Positions 9,153 to 21,487 are shown, counted from the first letter of the stretch. The stretch is 64,000 nt of DNA from Corynebacterium breve (GCF_030252165.1 NZ_CP126969.1:1178001-1242000), one strand, 5' to 3'. Numbers and translations: made by a program. Notes: generated by a model not told the origin, from the sequence alone.

Positions 9153-10370
9153 CTAGGAGTTCAGAACTGCAACGCCTGGTAGTTCCTTGCCCTCAAGGAA
9201 CTCGAGGGATGCGCCGCCGCCGGTGGAAATGTGGGAGAAGCCATCCTCGTTCAGGCCGAGGACTCGCACGGACGCTGCGGAGTCGCCGCCACCGACGACG
9301 GTGAAGGAACCATTGTTTGCGGTCGCATCGATCATTGCCTGTGCGACACCAGCGGTGCCCTGGGAGAAGTTAGGCAATTCGAAAACGCCCATCGGACCGT
9401 TCCAGAAAACAGTCTTGGAAGAAGCGATGACCTCAGCGAACTTCTTCACGGACTCAGGTCCGATGTCCAAAGACATCCAGCCTTCAGGTGTACCGTCAAG
9501 CCCAACTTCCTTGCGCTCTGCGTCGTTGGAGAACTCGGACGCAACAACCAAGTCAACCGGAAGAACGATCTTCTCGCCGAAGCGCTCGAGGAGATCCTTG
9601 CAGGTATCTACCATCTCTTCTTGCAGCAGGGAGTTCTGGGTGTTGTATCCCTGTGCGGTGAGGAAGGTGTAGCACATTCCGCCGCCGATGATGATCTTGT
9701 CTGCCTTCTGAGCGAGGGCCTCAATTACGCCGAGCTTGTCGGAAACCTTGGAGCCACCAAGCACAACTACGTATGGGGACTCTGGGTTCTCCTTCACCTG
9801 GCCCAAGGTGGAAACTTCCTTCTCCACCAAGGTGCCAGCAAATGCAGGAAGACGCTTTGCGACGTCGTAGACGGAGGTCTGTGCGCGGTGGACTACGCCG
9901 AATCCGTCGGAGACGAAAACACCGTTGTCTGCTGCAAGTGCTACCAGCTGGTCAGCGAATTCGCCGCGCTCAGCCTCATCCTTGGAGGTTTCGCGAGCGT
10001 CGAAGCGCACGTTCTCCAGCAGGAGGATTTCACCATCGGTGAGTCCGTTAGCGCGCTCATGCGCATCTTCGCCGACAACGTCAGCTGCAAGAGCGACGAA
10101 CTGGCCGAGCTTCTCGGACAGAGCGTTAGCTACGGGCTGCAGGGAGAACTTTGGGTTTACCTCGCCCTTTGGACGACCGAGGTGTGCCATTGCGATGACC
10201 TTTGCACCACCGTCGAGCAGCGCCTTGATGGTAGGTAGGGATGCGTCGATTCGACCTTCGTCGGTGATCTCTCCTGCGTCGTTGAGCGGAACGTTGAAGT
10301 CCGCGCGAAGCAGTACGTGACGGCCCTGGACACCTTCGTCGAGCAGATCCTGCAGGTTCTTAACAGTCAT
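9153..10370 (-). CDS. pgk: Phosphoglycerate kinase
   Basis: Pgk transfers phosphate from 1,3-bisphosphoglycerate to ADP in glycolysis. The 405-residue protein has the substrate-binding RADFNVPL at 22-29, the hinge and nucleotide-binding region containing [12 protein letters not shown], and the C-terminal GGGDSAAS and [18 protein letters not shown]. The ATG at 10370 follows an AAGGAG ribosome-binding site by 9 bases. It lies between gap and tpiA. A GC-rich hairpin separates it from gap and may set different transcript levels for the two genes. Confidence 0.97.
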   Translation of the reverse strand: MTVKNLQDLLDEGVQGRHVLLRADFNVPLNDAGEITDEGRIDASLPTIKALLDGGAKVIAMAHLGRPKGEVNPKFSLQPVANALSEKLGQFVALAADVVGEDAHERANGLTDGEILLLENVRFDARETSKDEAERGEFADQLVALAADNGVFVSDGFGVVHRAQTSVYDVAKRLPAFAGTLVEKEVSTLGQVKENPESPYVVVLGGSKVSDKLGVIEALAQKADKIIIGGGMCYTFLTAQGYNTQNSLLQEEMVDTCKDLLERFGEKIVLPVDLVVASEFSNDAERKEVGLDGTPEGWMSLDIGPESVKKFAEVIASSKTVFWNGPMGVFELPNFSQGTAGVAQAMIDATANNGSFTVVGGGDSAASVRVLGLNEDGFSHISTGGGASLEFLEGKELPGVAVLNS

Positions 10371-10419
10371 GTTGACTTTCTCCTTGGCTAAATGGGATTC
10401 GTTACTAGTTTAGATGAGA

Positions 10420-10465
10420 AACGGCGGCCCGAAGTGTGCTTCAAACACACCCCGGGCCGCCGGTT
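10420..10465 (-). terminator. GC-rich hairpin between gap and pgk
   Basis: CGGCGGCCCG (10422-10431) pairs perfectly with CGGGCCGCCG (10453-10462), and an inner GTGTG/CACAC (10434-10438 with 10446-10450) extends the stem. The structure starts 36 bases after the gap stop. The T-tract on the minus strand is short (GTTTCTC), so it may be a partial terminator or a processing site. Confidence 0.65.
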
Positions 10466-10501
10466 GTTTACGCTGCTACGAGGCAGCTCGGGGACGCGAG
10501 A

Positions 10502-11845
<1,344 letters not shown>

Positions 11846-12829
11846 TCACACTTCGTCAACCGAGTCGTCTGTGACTGCGGCGTGTGTATCCGGGATTCCA
11901 AGATCCGCGGCACGCTTGTCCGCCATCGACAGCAGCCGGCGAATCCTTCCCGCCACGGCATCTTTCGTCATCTGAGGGTCAGCCAGGCGCCCCAGCTCTT
12001 CTAGCGAAGCATGCCGGTGTTGCACGCGAAGATACCCGGCTTCCGCCAAGTGCTCCGGCACGTCATCACCGAGAATTTCCATGGCGCGCTTCACGCGTGC
12101 GGCGGCAGCCGCAGCCGCCTGTGCGGATCGACGTAGGTTCGCATCATCAAACACGATTGACCTGCTGCCCTGATTTTTAGCAGCGCGTTTGCGGCGCTTC
12201 TCGTCCCATTCCAATCGTGTACGTTGCGCACCGATGCGAGTTAGAAGAACTCCGATTGCATCACCGTCTCGGACGACCACCCGCTCGATCCCTCGAGATT
12301 CCTTCGTTTTTGCAGTGACTCCTAGACGACGCGCGAGGCCTACGAGAGCAAGTGCGGCTTCTTGCCGCGGACACACGACCTCTAGCGTCGTGGTACGACC
12401 AGGTTCCGAAAGAATCCCTCGAGCCAGAAACGCTCCGCGCCACGCTCCTTCAACATCGCTGATCGTGCCCGAAATAACCTCGCGTGGCAGGCCTACTACT
12501 GGATGCCCCGACGAGGTCACGAGCTTGAGGCGTCGAATGAGCTCCTCCGCGCCATCGACCACTTTCACCTGATGGCGAGTTTCACGATTAGTGGCTCCCG
12601 GTGCCAAGGTCGTCACCGTGATCTTGGCGGGATGGACTTCTTCTAAGAGCGTCGCAAGATGCTCAGCGATCTGGCGATCATCAAAATCCGCAGTGATTGC
12701 GAGCCCTTGGATACCCTGACTGATCTCTCCGGCATACCGGATCATGGCCGTCGCTTCCGCTGCTCGAGAATCCTGGCTGGATGATCGAGCAGCCAATAGT
12801 TCGCTTTTGGCCTTTTCAGTCAGCGCCAC
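11846..12829 (-). CDS. whiA: DNA-binding protein WhiA
   Basis: WhiA is a sporulation and cell-division regulator in Streptomyces and is conserved as a housekeeping DNA-binding protein in non-sporulating actinobacteria. The family joins an N-terminal LAGLIDADG-like fold to a C-terminal helix-turn-helix. The 327-residue protein contains the conserved linker FDDANLRRSAQAA (about 229-241) and a C-terminal HTH region around LRVQHRHASLEELGRLADP. It starts at GTG 12829 after GGGAGA. It ends the classical uvrC-rapZ-yvcK-whiA cluster, which makes the identity secure. The last residues (TDDSVDEV) are acidic. Confidence 0.95.
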   Translation of the reverse strand: MALTEKAKSELLAARSSSQDSRAAEATAMIRYAGEISQGIQGLAITADFDDRQIAEHLATLLEEVHPAKITVTTLAPGATNRETRHQVKVVDGAEELIRRLKLVTSSGHPVVGLPREVISGTISDVEGAWRGAFLARGILSEPGRTTTLEVVCPRQEAALALVGLARRLGVTAKTKESRGIERVVVRDGDAIGVLLTRIGAQRTRLEWDEKRRKRAAKNQGSRSIVFDDANLRRSAQAAAAAAARVKRAMEILGDDVPEHLAEAGYLRVQHRHASLEELGRLADPQMTKDAVAGRIRRLLSMADKRAADLGIPDTHAAVTDDSVDEV

Positions 12830-12880
12830 GAATGATCTCCCTTTTCTATCAATTGAATCAGTCCCGCTAAGGAATCGGCA

Positions 12881-13855
12881 TTAGCTGCGCTTGGAGTAAA
12901 GATCTCTAAGCGCTGCGGCTAATTTTTCTGGGTCGTGCTTGTTCAGACTCGCACCTGATTCGTCTGCTACGTGGACATCATAGTACTCAATGGATGCTCC
13001 AAGACTTTCCGCTGCACGCCTAAGGTGAGCCTTCTCGCCAGAAGTGGGGCTAATGTAATTGTCCGCGATGAAGGCATCCACACGGAGATCTAAAGCGTGC
13101 TGACCCAAGACATGGATATGGCGCTCTGTGGTGAAGCCATGAGTCTCCCCCGCTTCTGGGGAGAGATTCAAAATCACCACCACCTTGGCGCTCGTCCTGT
13201 TCAATGCCTCTACGACCTCTGGGACCAACACGTGCGGAATTACCGAAGAAAACCAAGAGCCAGGCCCGATCGTTACTAAGTCGGCGTTAATGATCGCATC
13301 GACAGCCTCTGGGTTAACCTCGGGTTGCTCAGGAATCAGTCGCACGCGACGCACCGATCCTGGAGTCGTCGCCACCGCCACCTGGCCTCGAACCGAACGA
13401 ACGACACGGGGGTCGTCGTCAAGCCCTGCAACGTCTGCCTCAAGGTCAAGCGGTTGCAGACACGCTGGCATCACACGACCTGCGGATCGCGTCCACTTTG
13501 CGACGATGTCCAGCGCCTCTTGAGTGCTGCCGAGATCCTCGGTGAGACCGGCGATAATCATATTGCCCACTGAGTGGCCTGCCATTGCTCCGTGTCCGCC
13601 AAACCTGTGCTGCAGCAGCGTGCGCCACAGATCGCCATCAGTGTCGTTGTGGGCCAGAGCTGCTAGAGCCATGCGCAGATCACCAGGTGGAATAATCCCT
13701 AGTTCGCGCCGGATCCGGCCCGACGATCCACCGTCGTCTGCAACCGTCACGACGGCATTGATCTGTGACGGTTCCAGCTCGCGAGCAGCTAGAAGTGTCT
13801 GGTACAGGCCGTGTCCCCCGCCGAGACAGGCGATGGAAAAATCAGAAGAAGTCAT
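12881..13855 (-). CDS. yvcK: YvcK/CofD-like family protein (gluconeogenesis factor homologue)
   Basis: YvcK proteins bind UDP-sugars and link carbon metabolism to cell-wall growth; the mycobacterial homologue is CuvA. They share the fold of the transferase CofD, but transferase activity is not established. The 324-residue protein starts at ATG 13855 and shows the glycine-rich IACLGGGHGLYQTL (8-21), the family signature ADDGGSSGRIR (39-49), GNMIIAGL, and DLVTIGPGSWFSSVIPHVLV. It sits between rapZ and whiA, the usual order in Gram-positive bacteria. Confidence 0.92.
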   Translation of the reverse strand: MTSSDFSIACLGGGHGLYQTLLAARELEPSQINAVVTVADDGGSSGRIRRELGIIPPGDLRMALAALAHNDTDGDLWRTLLQHRFGGHGAMAGHSVGNMIIAGLTEDLGSTQEALDIVAKWTRSAGRVMPACLQPLDLEADVAGLDDDPRVVRSVRGQVAVATTPGSVRRVRLIPEQPEVNPEAVDAIINADLVTIGPGSWFSSVIPHVLVPEVVEALNRTSAKVVVILNLSPEAGETHGFTTERHIHVLGQHALDLRVDAFIADNYISPTSGEKAHLRRAAESLGASIEYYDVHVADESGASLNKHDPEKLAAALRDLYSKRS

Positions 13856-13915
13856 AAGAGAGTGCTCACTTTCGGTCCGCGCATCGCCTCATTGGGATAC
13901 GCGGCAAACAAAAAA

Positions 13916-14812
13916 TTAGTCTCGGGAGAGGTCGCGGTGGAGAACACTTACGTCAATGTCTCCTAGTTCTTTCAGACGGCGACCCACTTCCTCTGAGATA
14001 GCTACCGAGCGGTGATGCCCGCCTGTGCAACCAATTCCTACGGTGATAAAGTTTTTGCCCTCGTGGCGGTAGCCCGCCAGCATGGAGGAAATCAGAGCGA
14101 CGAAACTCTCGACGAAATCCAAAGCACCGTCCTGGGCCAGCACATAGTCCGAAACGGGGGCGTCGGTGCCTCGGTACTCACGGAGCTCAGGGATCCAATA
14201 TGGATTCGGAAGGAAACGGACATCGAGAAGGATGTCAGCGTCACGAGGTGCGCCGTGTTTGAACCCGAAAGACTGGACGGTGATGTGCTGCTGATCGCTC
14301 GTCATCGTGCCAAAAGAGGCTTCGATTGCACGGCGCAAGTCGTGAATCGACAGGTTAGACGTGTCAATGATTACATCGGCAAGATCGCGAACTTGCGCGA
14401 TCGACTCACGTTCACGTTGGATACCCACGTTAAGCGGGTCATCTCCTTGCAGCGGATGGGTGCGACGAACACCGTCGAAACGCTTGATGAGCACGTCATC
14501 ACGGGCTTCCAGAAAGAGAATCGTCGGATCGAAGCCTTTCTCCTTCAAAGTTTCGATTGTCCCGAGCAGTGAGCCATTGAACATCCGCGCGCGAACATCC
14601 GTCACCACCGCGACGCGGTCGACAGGTGAGTCTTCAGCGGTTGCCAGCTCGATCAACTCAACGATGAGTTGAGGTGGGAGGTTCTGAGGGACGAAAAATC
14701 CCTTATCTTCGAAAACTTTTGCAGCGGAGGAAAGCCCGCCACCTGACATGCCGGTGATGATGACTGGTGGAACCGAAGGTTCAAGTTGTGCGTCCTGCGT
14801 CATAGGGTCCAT
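13916..14812 (-). CDS. rapZ: RapZ/YvcJ-family nucleotide-binding protein
   Basis: RapZ-type proteins are P-loop NTPases. In E. coli RapZ guides RNase E to a small RNA controlling glucosamine-6-phosphate synthase, but the actinobacterial role is less clear. The protein has the unusual Walker [10 protein letters not shown] (21-29), TDVRARMF, and the C-terminal [16 protein letters not shown]. From the ATG at 14812 it is 298 residues. A TTG nine bases upstream and an ATG nine bases downstream are alternatives, none with a strong ribosome-binding site, so the start is uncertain. It follows uvrC by about 47 bases and precedes yvcK. Confidence 0.9.
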   Translation of the reverse strand: MDPMTQDAQLEPSVPPVIITGMSGGGLSSAAKVFEDKGFFVPQNLPPQLIVELIELATAEDSPVDRVAVVTDVRARMFNGSLLGTIETLKEKGFDPTILFLEARDDVLIKRFDGVRRTHPLQGDDPLNVGIQRERESIAQVRDLADVIIDTSNLSIHDLRRAIEASFGTMTSDQQHITVQSFGFKHGAPRDADILLDVRFLPNPYWIPELREYRGTDAPVSDYVLAQDGALDFVESFVALISSMLAGYRHEGKNFITVGIGCTGGHHRSVAISEEVGRRLKELGDIDVSVLHRDLSRD

Positions 14813-14859
14813 CGTAACCAATACCAGCTGGTTTTGGCGTCACGCTAGCGGGAATCTGC

Positions 14860-16932
14860 CTAGCGGGAATCTGCTCGGTGCAAGTGCTCGTAGACAATCG
14901 CCGCGAGCTTTGGTCCGATGCCGGGTGCTTGGGCAATCTCCGATGCTTCAGCCTCTTTAATCTTCTTCACGCTTCCGAAATGCTTCACCAGATCGCTCCG
15001 ACGAGTCGGACCAAGACCAGGAATCCCATCGAGCGCCGTAGCTCGCATGCGCTTCGAACGCTTCTGGCGGTGGTAGGCAATGGCGAAACGGTGTGCCTCA
15101 TCGCGGATCTGCTGCAGCAAATACATCCCCTGCGAGTTCCGAGGTAGGATCACAGGCTCGGCGTCATCGGGCAGCCATACTTCCTCCAAGCGTTTAGCCA
15201 GCCCGATCAGTTGCACATCCACGATTCCAAGCTCATCGAAGACGCCCTGTGCAGCATTGACCTGGGGCTTGCCACCATCAACGATGAACAGGTTCGGAGG
15301 GTAAGCAAACCTCCGATTATCGGTTGTCTCTTCCTCGATAACCTCGTCGGAAAACACAGTGCCATCTTCCTCTGGGTTTGCTAGCTTGTCCTCGTGGTAG
15401 CGCTTGAATCGTCGAGAAGTAATCTCTGCGATCGACGCGACATCGTTGCTGTGCCCGTCGCCAGCAGCTTCCTTGATGCGGTAGCGCCGGTAGTCGTTCT
15501 TCTTCGGTAAGCCATCCTCGAACACCACGAGGGACGCGACAACATCGGTGCCTTGAATGTGCGAGATATCGGTGCATTCGATGCGCAGCGGGGCCTCGTC
15601 AAGTCCCAAAGCGTCTTGGATGTCCTGTAATGCCTGTGAACGCGCAGTGAGGTCACCTACCCGCTTGAGCTTGTGCTGGTGCAGTGCTTCTTTCGCGTTG
15701 CGCTGCACCGTTTCAAGCAGCGATGCCTTGTCGCCACGCTGCGGTACACGAAGGCTCACTTGGGCTCCGCGCAGCTCTGCCAAGAGCGTTTCTACTTCTT
15801 CCACTTCAGCGGGTAGGACATCGACAAGGATTTCGCGCGGAACTGGGTTGTAGGTCTTCGGCGCTTGATGGGAAAGCTGGTCCACTCCCCTACGACGTAT
15901 CTTTTGCTGCGTCAGCTTCTGGTCTTCCTCGCGTTCTGCCTCGGCGCGCTCGACGGCGTCCGAATAGTACTGGACGAGGAAGTTCAGCATCAATTGTGGC
16001 ACTGCCGGATCAGCTTCTCCTGCTTCCCTTCGCTCGGTGCTGCCAGGTTCATCGCCTGTTTTCTCCACTACCCAGCCCCGTTGCGCACGGATGCGCCCAT
16101 CGCGGACGTTAAATACCTGCACGGCAGCCTCAAGCTCATCGGTGGCAAAGGCGATAATGTCGGCATCAATATCGATACTCAACACCACCGTTTGACGTTC
16201 CATGACCTTGTTTACGGCCTCGAGGTCGTCGCGAAGCTTCGCTGCCTTTTCAAATTCGAGGTTTTCGCTTGCCTCCATCATTCGGCGGGTGAGTTCCCTG
16301 GTCACAGGCTCCGAGCGTCCGGACAAAAACGCCATGAAGCCTTGAACGATCTCATCGTGCCCCGCTTCATCTACCCGCCCAACACAAGGTGCCGCGCATT
16401 TGTCGATATAGCCCAAAAGGCATGGCCTGCCCAGCGTTTCGTGCCGGTTGAACACGCCTTTCGAGCACGTACGGATGGGATAAACCCGCGTAAGCAAGTC
16501 GAGGGTCTCGCGAACAGCCCACGCATGGGAGTACGGGCCAAAGTAACGCACGCCTTTACGACGAGGGCCGCGATAGAAAAACGCGCGCGGGAACCTTTCA
16601 CCGACGCTGACCGCGAGCATCGGGTAGGTTTTGTCGTCGCGGTACATAACGTTGAACCACGGATCGAACTTCTTGATCCAAGTGTATTCCAGCTGCAGCG
16701 CTTCGACCTCACTGGCGACAACTGTCCACTCGACCTGAGACGCGGTAAACACCATTTGGCGCGTCCGCGGGTGTAGCTGATCGGGGTCCTGGAAGTAATT
16801 CGACAGACGTGAGCGGAGGTTTTTGGCTTTGCCAACATAGACTACGCGCTCGGAATCGTCGCGGAATTTATAAACACCCGGCTCCGTAGGGATTGATCCT
16901 GCGGCCGGGCGGTAAGTATTGGGGTGGGCCAT
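14860..16932 (-). CDS. uvrC: Excinuclease ABC subunit UvrC
   Basis: UvrC makes both incisions around DNA lesions in nucleotide-excision repair with UvrA and UvrB. The 690-residue protein has the full domain order: an N-terminal GIY-YIG nuclease ([19 protein letters not shown], about 19-37), the UvrB-interaction UVR motif ([18 protein letters not shown], about 219-236), the RNase H-like nuclease ([12 protein letters not shown]), and a C-terminal double helix-hairpin-helix ([12 protein letters not shown] and APGIGPKLA). Its ATG is two bases after the stop of the PH-domain gene, so the two are probably co-transcribed. Confidence 0.97.
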   Translation of the reverse strand: MAHPNTYRPAAGSIPTEPGVYKFRDDSERVVYVGKAKNLRSRLSNYFQDPDQLHPRTRQMVFTASQVEWTVVASEVEALQLEYTWIKKFDPWFNVMYRDDKTYPMLAVSVGERFPRAFFYRGPRRKGVRYFGPYSHAWAVRETLDLLTRVYPIRTCSKGVFNRHETLGRPCLLGYIDKCAAPCVGRVDEAGHDEIVQGFMAFLSGRSEPVTRELTRRMMEASENLEFEKAAKLRDDLEAVNKVMERQTVVLSIDIDADIIAFATDELEAAVQVFNVRDGRIRAQRGWVVEKTGDEPGSTERREAGEADPAVPQLMLNFLVQYYSDAVERAEAEREEDQKLTQQKIRRRGVDQLSHQAPKTYNPVPREILVDVLPAEVEEVETLLAELRGAQVSLRVPQRGDKASLLETVQRNAKEALHQHKLKRVGDLTARSQALQDIQDALGLDEAPLRIECTDISHIQGTDVVASLVVFEDGLPKKNDYRRYRIKEAAGDGHSNDVASIAEITSRRFKRYHEDKLANPEEDGTVFSDEVIEEETTDNRRFAYPPNLFIVDGGKPQVNAAQGVFDELGIVDVQLIGLAKRLEEVWLPDDAEPVILPRNSQGMYLLQQIRDEAHRFAIAYHRQKRSKRMRATALDGIPGLGPTRRSDLVKHFGSVKKIKEAEASEIAQAPGIGPKLAAIVYEHLHRADSR

Positions 16933-16934
16933 GC

Positions 16935-17477
16935 TTAGTCTTCTGGCATGTATTTCGCTTCTAGGTCACGGAAATCGCGTACGGCCTGTAGCGCCTTTTC
17001 CCCATCGCCAGATTGAATTGCCCAGAGCGGAACATACTCAAAATCAGGCAGTTCAAGGCGTGCCATGCGGGAGCCCTGCGGGAACGATAGGCCATACACA
17101 ACGAGCCATGGGTAAAAACGGGTGCCGATGATGTTGCGTACTTCGACACCATCTTCGTTGGCGCGCACACGTGGGCGGGTGAACATGATCCACGCCAAGA
17201 TCGACAGGATTACGCCGACGCCTGGGTATGCAATCTTGTCTACCGGCGTGACGGCCGCGCCGGTGAACTCAACATCGACAACTGCGCCCATAAAAATGTG
17301 CCATGCCATGATGAGGACGATGAGTCCGACAGCGACCTTCTTCATAAAACCTGAGGTCACTTCAAATTCCCATGGCTTTGTCGAAGTCGCTGCGTGCGGG
17401 TCGGCCGCATTCAAAATCGCTAACTCGCGGTCCGAGAGCTTTTTTGACTGCTTCGGGGTTGGGGTTTGCTCGTCCAC
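16935..17477 (-). CDS. PH-domain membrane protein
   Basis: This 180-residue protein has a charged N-terminus, two hydrophobic segments (about 47-66 and 83-97), and then a soluble domain (about 100-170) with the pattern [24 protein letters not shown]. That pattern fits the bacterial PH-like domains of small actinobacterial membrane proteins such as the low-molecular-weight antigen 6 family. It has no known reaction. It starts at GTG 17477 and runs to two bases before uvrC. In C. glutamicum a comparable gene sits between ribH and uvrC, so the position is conserved though the function is unknown. Confidence 0.75.
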   Translation of the reverse strand: MDEQTPTPKQSKKLSDRELAILNAADPHAATSTKPWEFEVTSGFMKKVAVGLIVLIMAWHIFMGAVVDVEFTGAAVTPVDKIAYPGVGVILSILAWIMFTRPRVRANEDGVEVRNIIGTRFYPWLVVYGLSFPQGSRMARLELPDFEYVPLWAIQSGDGEKALQAVRDFRDLEAKYMPED

Positions 17478-17520
17478 TTAGAATTTCACCATCTTTGCAC
17501 GCTGTATATCCACGTTGATC

Positions 17521-18006
17521 CTACAGCTTCACGGAGAAATTGCGAACTTTCTCCAGCTCAAGAGCTGCACCAAGTGCTGCCCACATCGCCTCGGCACCCT
17601 TGTCCTCGATCGCGCCTGGTCCTCCGGCACGCTCGACGGCCTGCGCCTCGCTATCGACCGTAAGCACTCCATTGCCCACCGGGGTTTGTTCATCAAGAGC
17701 AATACGAGTCAATCCCTCAGTGACAGAATCACACACATAATCGAAGTGCGCGGTCGCCCCGCGAATAACGCAGCCGAGTGCAACGACTGCATCGAAACGC
17801 TGCGCACAGGCTTGCACGATCACCGGTAATTCCAAGGCACCAGCAACCTCGAAGGTGGTGACACTCGCCCCTGCTTCCTTTCCGGCGGAAAGAGCACGGT
17901 CGCGCAACTTATCGACGATCCCCGCGTTCCAAGCCGTCGCCACCACAGCGACGGAAAGTCCTTCTGCCTTGAGCTTTGCCGGTTCTGGGCGTCCAGTAGT
18001 TGCCAC
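17521..18006 (-). CDS. ribH: 6,7-dimethyl-8-ribityllumazine synthase
   Basis: RibH condenses the pyrimidine intermediate with 3,4-dihydroxy-2-butanone 4-phosphate in the penultimate step of riboflavin synthesis and forms large oligomers. From the GTG at 18006 it is 161 residues, the usual length. Family marks are [33 protein letters not shown] (with the catalytic-site histidine) and the C-terminal [28 protein letters not shown] is the ribosome-binding site. The start is 11 bases after the ribA stop; upstream in-frame codons would overlap ribA and are rejected. Confidence 0.96.
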   Translation of the reverse strand: MATTGRPEPAKLKAEGLSVAVVATAWNAGIVDKLRDRALSAGKEAGASVTTFEVAGALELPVIVQACAQRFDAVVALGCVIRGATAHFDYVCDSVTEGLTRIALDEQTPVGNGVLTVDSEAQAVERAGGPGAIEDKGAEAMWAALGAALELEKVRNFSVKL

Positions 18007-18017
18007 AGGTGATCTCC

Positions 18018-19271
18018 TTATTGTTGGTGGGTGTTGTCCCACTCTTCCACGGCGGGAAGGTCGTGTCCCATGCGGTCGCGCTTTGTGCGCAGGTAACGGA
18101 TGTTGTCGTGTGAGGGGACGACCTCAATGCGGACGCGGCCGGATACCTCTGGCCCAAATCCCGACAAGGCCGTTGTCTTCATTGGATTATTCGTCATGAC
18201 TTGGAACGATTCAACCCCCAGGTCATTCAGAATCTGGCCTGCAACCGAATACTCTCGGGCATCTGCGGGCAGGCCTTGTTCCAAGTTTGCATCGACGGTA
18301 TCTAGGCCCTTGTCCTGCAATCGGTACGCCTTAAGTTTCGACACAAGACCGATGCCACGGCCTTCGTGCCCACGGACGTAGACGATTACTCCAGCACCGG
18401 CCTGCTGCACACGGCGCATGGACTCATGAAGCTGCTGTCCACAGTCACAACGCGTCGAAGCGAAAACATCTCCAGTCAGGCACTCGGAATGCACTCGAAC
18501 AAGCACGTCCTTGGCACCTTGTACGTCACCGACGACCAACGCGACATGTTCGGTGCCGTCGATAGCGTGGCTGTAGCCGTAGGCGGTGAACTTACCAAAT
18601 TCAGTGGGAAGTTCTGCCGTGGTTTCGCGGACAACTTGGCTCTCGTTTCGCCGGCGATACTCGATGAGTTGCTCAATCGAGATCATCTTTAGACCGTGTT
18701 CGTCGGAGAACTTGCGCAGCTCCTCGAATCGCGCCATGTCGGTCGGGTCTTCCTCTGACACCACTTCGCAAAGCACTCCCACGGGTTCTAGGCCCGCGAG
18801 CTGCGCTAGGTCGATGGATGCTTCCGTGTGGCCGTCTCGCTGGAGTACCCCGCCGGGGCGAGCGCGAAGCGGCACGATGTGACCGGGGCGGGTGAAATCG
18901 TCGATAAGCGAATTCGGATCTGCCAAACGACGAATCGTCTCGGCACGGGAACGCGCAGAGATGCCAGTAGTACCGGTGTTTGCGTCCACGGTGATCGTGT
19001 ACGCCGTGGAGCGCGCGTCTTCATTGTGCGCGACCATTGGCGGAAGATTGAGTTTGTCTGCGGTTTCGTCAGACAGGGCGACGCAGATATAGCCGGAGGT
19101 GTAGCGAACCATGAAGGAAACGAGTTCCGGGGTCACTTTCTCAGCGGCGAAGATCAAGTCGCCTTCGTTCTCGCGGCCCTCATCATCGACCACGACGACA
19201 GCTTCGCCGCGGCCAATGGCTGCAATCGCATCCTCAACGCTATCCAATCGGATACTTTGCTGGTCAGTCAT
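18018..19271 (-). CDS. ribA: Bifunctional 3,4-dihydroxy-2-butanone-4-phosphate synthase / GTP cyclohydrolase II
   Basis: This fused enzyme supplies both precursors of riboflavin. The N-terminal half (about 1-200) is DHBP synthase, with EGDLIFAAE and [16 protein letters not shown]. The C-terminal half (about 205-417) is GTP cyclohydrolase II, with the zinc-binding [19 protein letters not shown] and the [12 protein letters not shown] loop. Residues needed for both activities appear intact. The 417-residue length and the place between ribE and ribH are typical of actinobacterial rib clusters. It starts at ATG 19271. Confidence 0.96.
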   Translation of the reverse strand: MTDQQSIRLDSVEDAIAAIGRGEAVVVVDDEGRENEGDLIFAAEKVTPELVSFMVRYTSGYICVALSDETADKLNLPPMVAHNEDARSTAYTITVDANTGTTGISARSRAETIRRLADPNSLIDDFTRPGHIVPLRARPGGVLQRDGHTEASIDLAQLAGLEPVGVLCEVVSEEDPTDMARFEELRKFSDEHGLKMISIEQLIEYRRRNESQVVRETTAELPTEFGKFTAYGYSHAIDGTEHVALVVGDVQGAKDVLVRVHSECLTGDVFASTRCDCGQQLHESMRRVQQAGAGVIVYVRGHEGRGIGLVSKLKAYRLQDKGLDTVDANLEQGLPADAREYSVAGQILNDLGVESFQVMTNNPMKTTALSGFGPEVSGRVRIEVVPSHDNIRYLRTKRDRMGHDLPAVEEWDNTHQQ

Positions 19272-19282
19272 GCCGGTTAACC

Positions 19283-19870
19283 TTACCCCTTGACCATTTT
19301 CTCAACGTATTTGGCCACGATGTCTACCTCGATGTTGACTGCATCACCCTGGGATAGTTCTGCAGCCGTTGTCTCGGCGAGCGTCGTGGGGATCAAAGAG
19401 ACCTCGAAGTAGTCTGCCCCAACAGCCGAAACGGTCAATGAGGTGCCGTTAACCGTAATAGAGCCCTTCTCGACGACGTATGTGACTAGATCGGCCGGCA
19501 GCGAGAACCGGAACACTTCCCAGTTTTCCGATGCCTCACGTGAGATAAGCTGCGCCACCCCATCAACGTGCCCCTGGACGATGTGCCCACCGAACCGAGC
19601 ACCGGCCTGCATCGCACGCTCTAAGTTGACACGGCTACCGCTCTGGTACGTCCCGAGCCGGGACCGGTCGAGTGTTTCCTGCATGACGTCGGCGGTGAAC
19701 GTGCCAGCTTCGTTGTCTACAACGGTCAGACAGACACCGTCGACTGCAATCGAATCGCCCGGTTGTGCATCACTGGTTACTTTCGGTGCATTGATTGCGA
19801 TTCTCACCGAATCGCCAATATTGTCGGTCTTTTCAACGACGCCGATTTCTTCTACAAGTCCGGTAAACAT
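19283..19870 (-). CDS. ribE: Riboflavin synthase alpha subunit
   Basis: This enzyme dismutates two lumazine molecules into riboflavin. The 195-residue protein has the internal duplication expected of the family: N-terminal [10 protein letters not shown] with [13 protein letters not shown] (about 39-51), and a second copy with [13 protein letters not shown] in the other lumazine-binding half. [11 protein letters not shown] is also present. It starts at ATG 19870, inside the last codons of ribD (19-base overlap), suggesting translational coupling. In C. glutamicum the same gene is called ribC. Confidence 0.95.
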   Translation of the reverse strand: MFTGLVEEIGVVEKTDNIGDSVRIAINAPKVTSDAQPGDSIAVDGVCLTVVDNEAGTFTADVMQETLDRSRLGTYQSGSRVNLERAMQAGARFGGHIVQGHVDGVAQLISREASENWEVFRFSLPADLVTYVVEKGSITVNGTSLTVSAVGADYFEVSLIPTTLAETTAAELSQGDAVNIEVDIVAKYVEKMVKG

Positions 19871-20829
19871 CTCACCATCTCCACAAGCACATCGTCACCT
19901 AGCTGGGTGATCTTTTCTGTTTTCATTCTTTCTAGTCCACTCAAAGTGGGCGCAAGCGCCTGGGTCAGGACTCCTCGACCGGCTCCCATCAGCATGGGCG
20001 CGAGGTACGCCTGCACTCGGTCGACTAGACCACGCTGTATGAAACTCGTGGCTAATGACGCGCCGCCTTCAACCAGCACGTCCCGCGCCCCGGTGTCCCA
20101 GAGAACTTTCAGCGCCTCCTCGGGCGAAGAGTATTGTTCAAAACCTAATCGCGTTAAGTTGCCCTCGCGAACCGCACGCTTGCCGACGACCACCCGCCGC
20201 GGTTGACGCTCTGCAGGGATTCCCTCGGCGTGGCGGGCGGTTAGGGAAGGGTCGTCGGCAAGCGCGGTGCCGGTTCCTACGATGATCGCGTCGCGGCGCA
20301 AACGATCTTTGTGCACATGTTCGCGGGCAGCCTTGCCCGTGATCCATTGGCTAGTGCCATCAGCAGCCGCGGTAAATCCGTCGATACTGGCGGCGAACTT
20401 CACTGTTACGTGCGGTCGGCCGGTGGACAGCGTGCGCAACCAGGGTTGCAGCGCCTCTACTCGCACTGGGTGGTAGTCAACTTCAACTCCGTGATCGGCG
20501 AGATAGTCTGCGCCGCCAACAGCGTTAGGGTTGGTGTCACGCGTGAGGTAGACAACCTTGGTGATTCCCGCCTCAAGCAAGACATGACTGCAAGGGCCGG
20601 TGCGGCCCGTGTGGTTGCATGGCTCCAGAGTCACAATGGCCGTTGCACCTCGCGCTTTGTCACCCGCTGCAGACAAGGCGTTTACTTCCGCGTGCGGCCC
20701 ACCGGCTGGCGAAGTCCCGCCGGTGGAAATCAGCACGCCGGAGTCATCGACGATCGCACACCCCACTGGCGGGTTGGGGCTGGTGGTGCCACGGACGCGA
20801 TCGCCAGCCTCCAGGGCGTGGTGGATCAC
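19852..20829 (-). CDS. ribD: Bifunctional riboflavin deaminase/reductase RibD
   Basis: RibD deaminates and then reduces the pyrimidine intermediate of riboflavin synthesis. The N-terminal cytidine-deaminase-like domain has the zinc ligands in PHAEVNAL and LEPCNHTGRTGPC. The C-terminal reductase domain has VTVKFAASIDGFTA and DVLVEGGASLATSFI. It is 325 residues from a GTG whose last bases form a GTGA overlap with the rpe stop. The N-terminus is a few residues shorter than in many homologues, but no other start codon lies in frame close upstream. It overlaps ribE by 19 bases. Confidence 0.94.
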   Translation of the reverse strand: MIHHALEAGDRVRGTTSPNPPVGCAIVDDSGVLISTGGTSPAGGPHAEVNALSAAGDKARGATAIVTLEPCNHTGRTGPCSHVLLEAGITKVVYLTRDTNPNAVGGADYLADHGVEVDYHPVRVEALQPWLRTLSTGRPHVTVKFAASIDGFTAAADGTSQWITGKAAREHVHKDRLRRDAIIVGTGTALADDPSLTARHAEGIPAERQPRRVVVGKRAVREGNLTRLGFEQYSSPEEALKVLWDTGARDVLVEGGASLATSFIQRGLVDRVQAYLAPMLMGAGRGVLTQALAPTLSGLERMKTEKITQLGDDVLVEMVRCLPDL

Positions 20830-21482
20830 TTGGAAGCAAGCTCCCGCAGCTTTTCCACGGCTGCAGCGGGGTCAGCGGCACCAAACACTGCGGAACCTGC
20901 AACAAACGCATCAACTCCAGCCTCAGCGGCTTGAGTGATGGTGTCTTCGTTAATGCCACCGTCAATTTCGATGATGGTGTGCAGGCCCTTTTCGTCAATT
21001 GCTTTGCGCAGTGTGCGTACCTTGTCCAGCATCTCGGGCATGAATTTCTGCCCGCCGAAACCTGGCTCGACACTCATGACAATGACCTCGTCAAAATGCT
21101 CAAGATCAGCAAGATAAGGCTCGACTGGGGTGCCAGGCTTGATTGCGAAACCAGCTTTGCAGCCCTTTTCACGCAACTCCTTGGCCAGTGCAACATGGTC
21201 GTCGGTGGCCTCAACGTGGAAAATGATCGTGTCAGCGCCGGCCTTGATGTAGGCGTCGATCCATTTTTCCGGCTCCTCGATCATGATGTGCACGTCGAGC
21301 TCCTGATCGGTCACGCCATCGACTGCGGCGGTGACATCCGGGCCAAAGGACAGGTTAGGGACAAAGTGGCCGTCCATGATGTCAACGTGGATCCAGTCGG
21401 CGTTGGCGACCTTCTCCACATCGTCGCCCAAGTTGGCGTAATCAGCGGCAAGAATTGATGGTGCAATATAAGGGGCAGGCAT
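20826..21482 (-). CDS. rpe: Ribulose-phosphate 3-epimerase
   Basis: Rpe interconverts ribulose-5-phosphate and xylulose-5-phosphate. Ribulose-5-phosphate is also the substrate of the DHBP-synthase domain of ribA nearby. The 218-residue TIM-barrel protein has IAPSILAADYANLGDDV at the N-terminus, HVDIMDGHFVPNLSFGP (metal and substrate binding), VMSVEPGFGGQKF and EIDGGINEDT. It starts at ATG 21482, six bases from the rsmB stop, and its stop overlaps ribD by 4 bases. Confidence 0.96.
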   Translation of the reverse strand: MPAPYIAPSILAADYANLGDDVEKVANADWIHVDIMDGHFVPNLSFGPDVTAAVDGVTDQELDVHIMIEEPEKWIDAYIKAGADTIIFHVEATDDHVALAKELREKGCKAGFAIKPGTPVEPYLADLEHFDEVIVMSVEPGFGGQKFMPEMLDKVRTLRKAIDEKGLHTIIEIDGGINEDTITQAAEAGVDAFVAGSAVFGAADPAAAVEKLRELASK

Positions 21483-21487
21483 GATTT

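Noticed and set aside
9231-10238. 335-codon plus-strand open frame
   Set aside because: Antisense to pgk, with cysteine-rich unlikely composition; a shadow frame.
15865-16776. 303-codon plus-strand open frame
   Set aside because: Antisense to the N-terminal half of uvrC, no recognisable domain.
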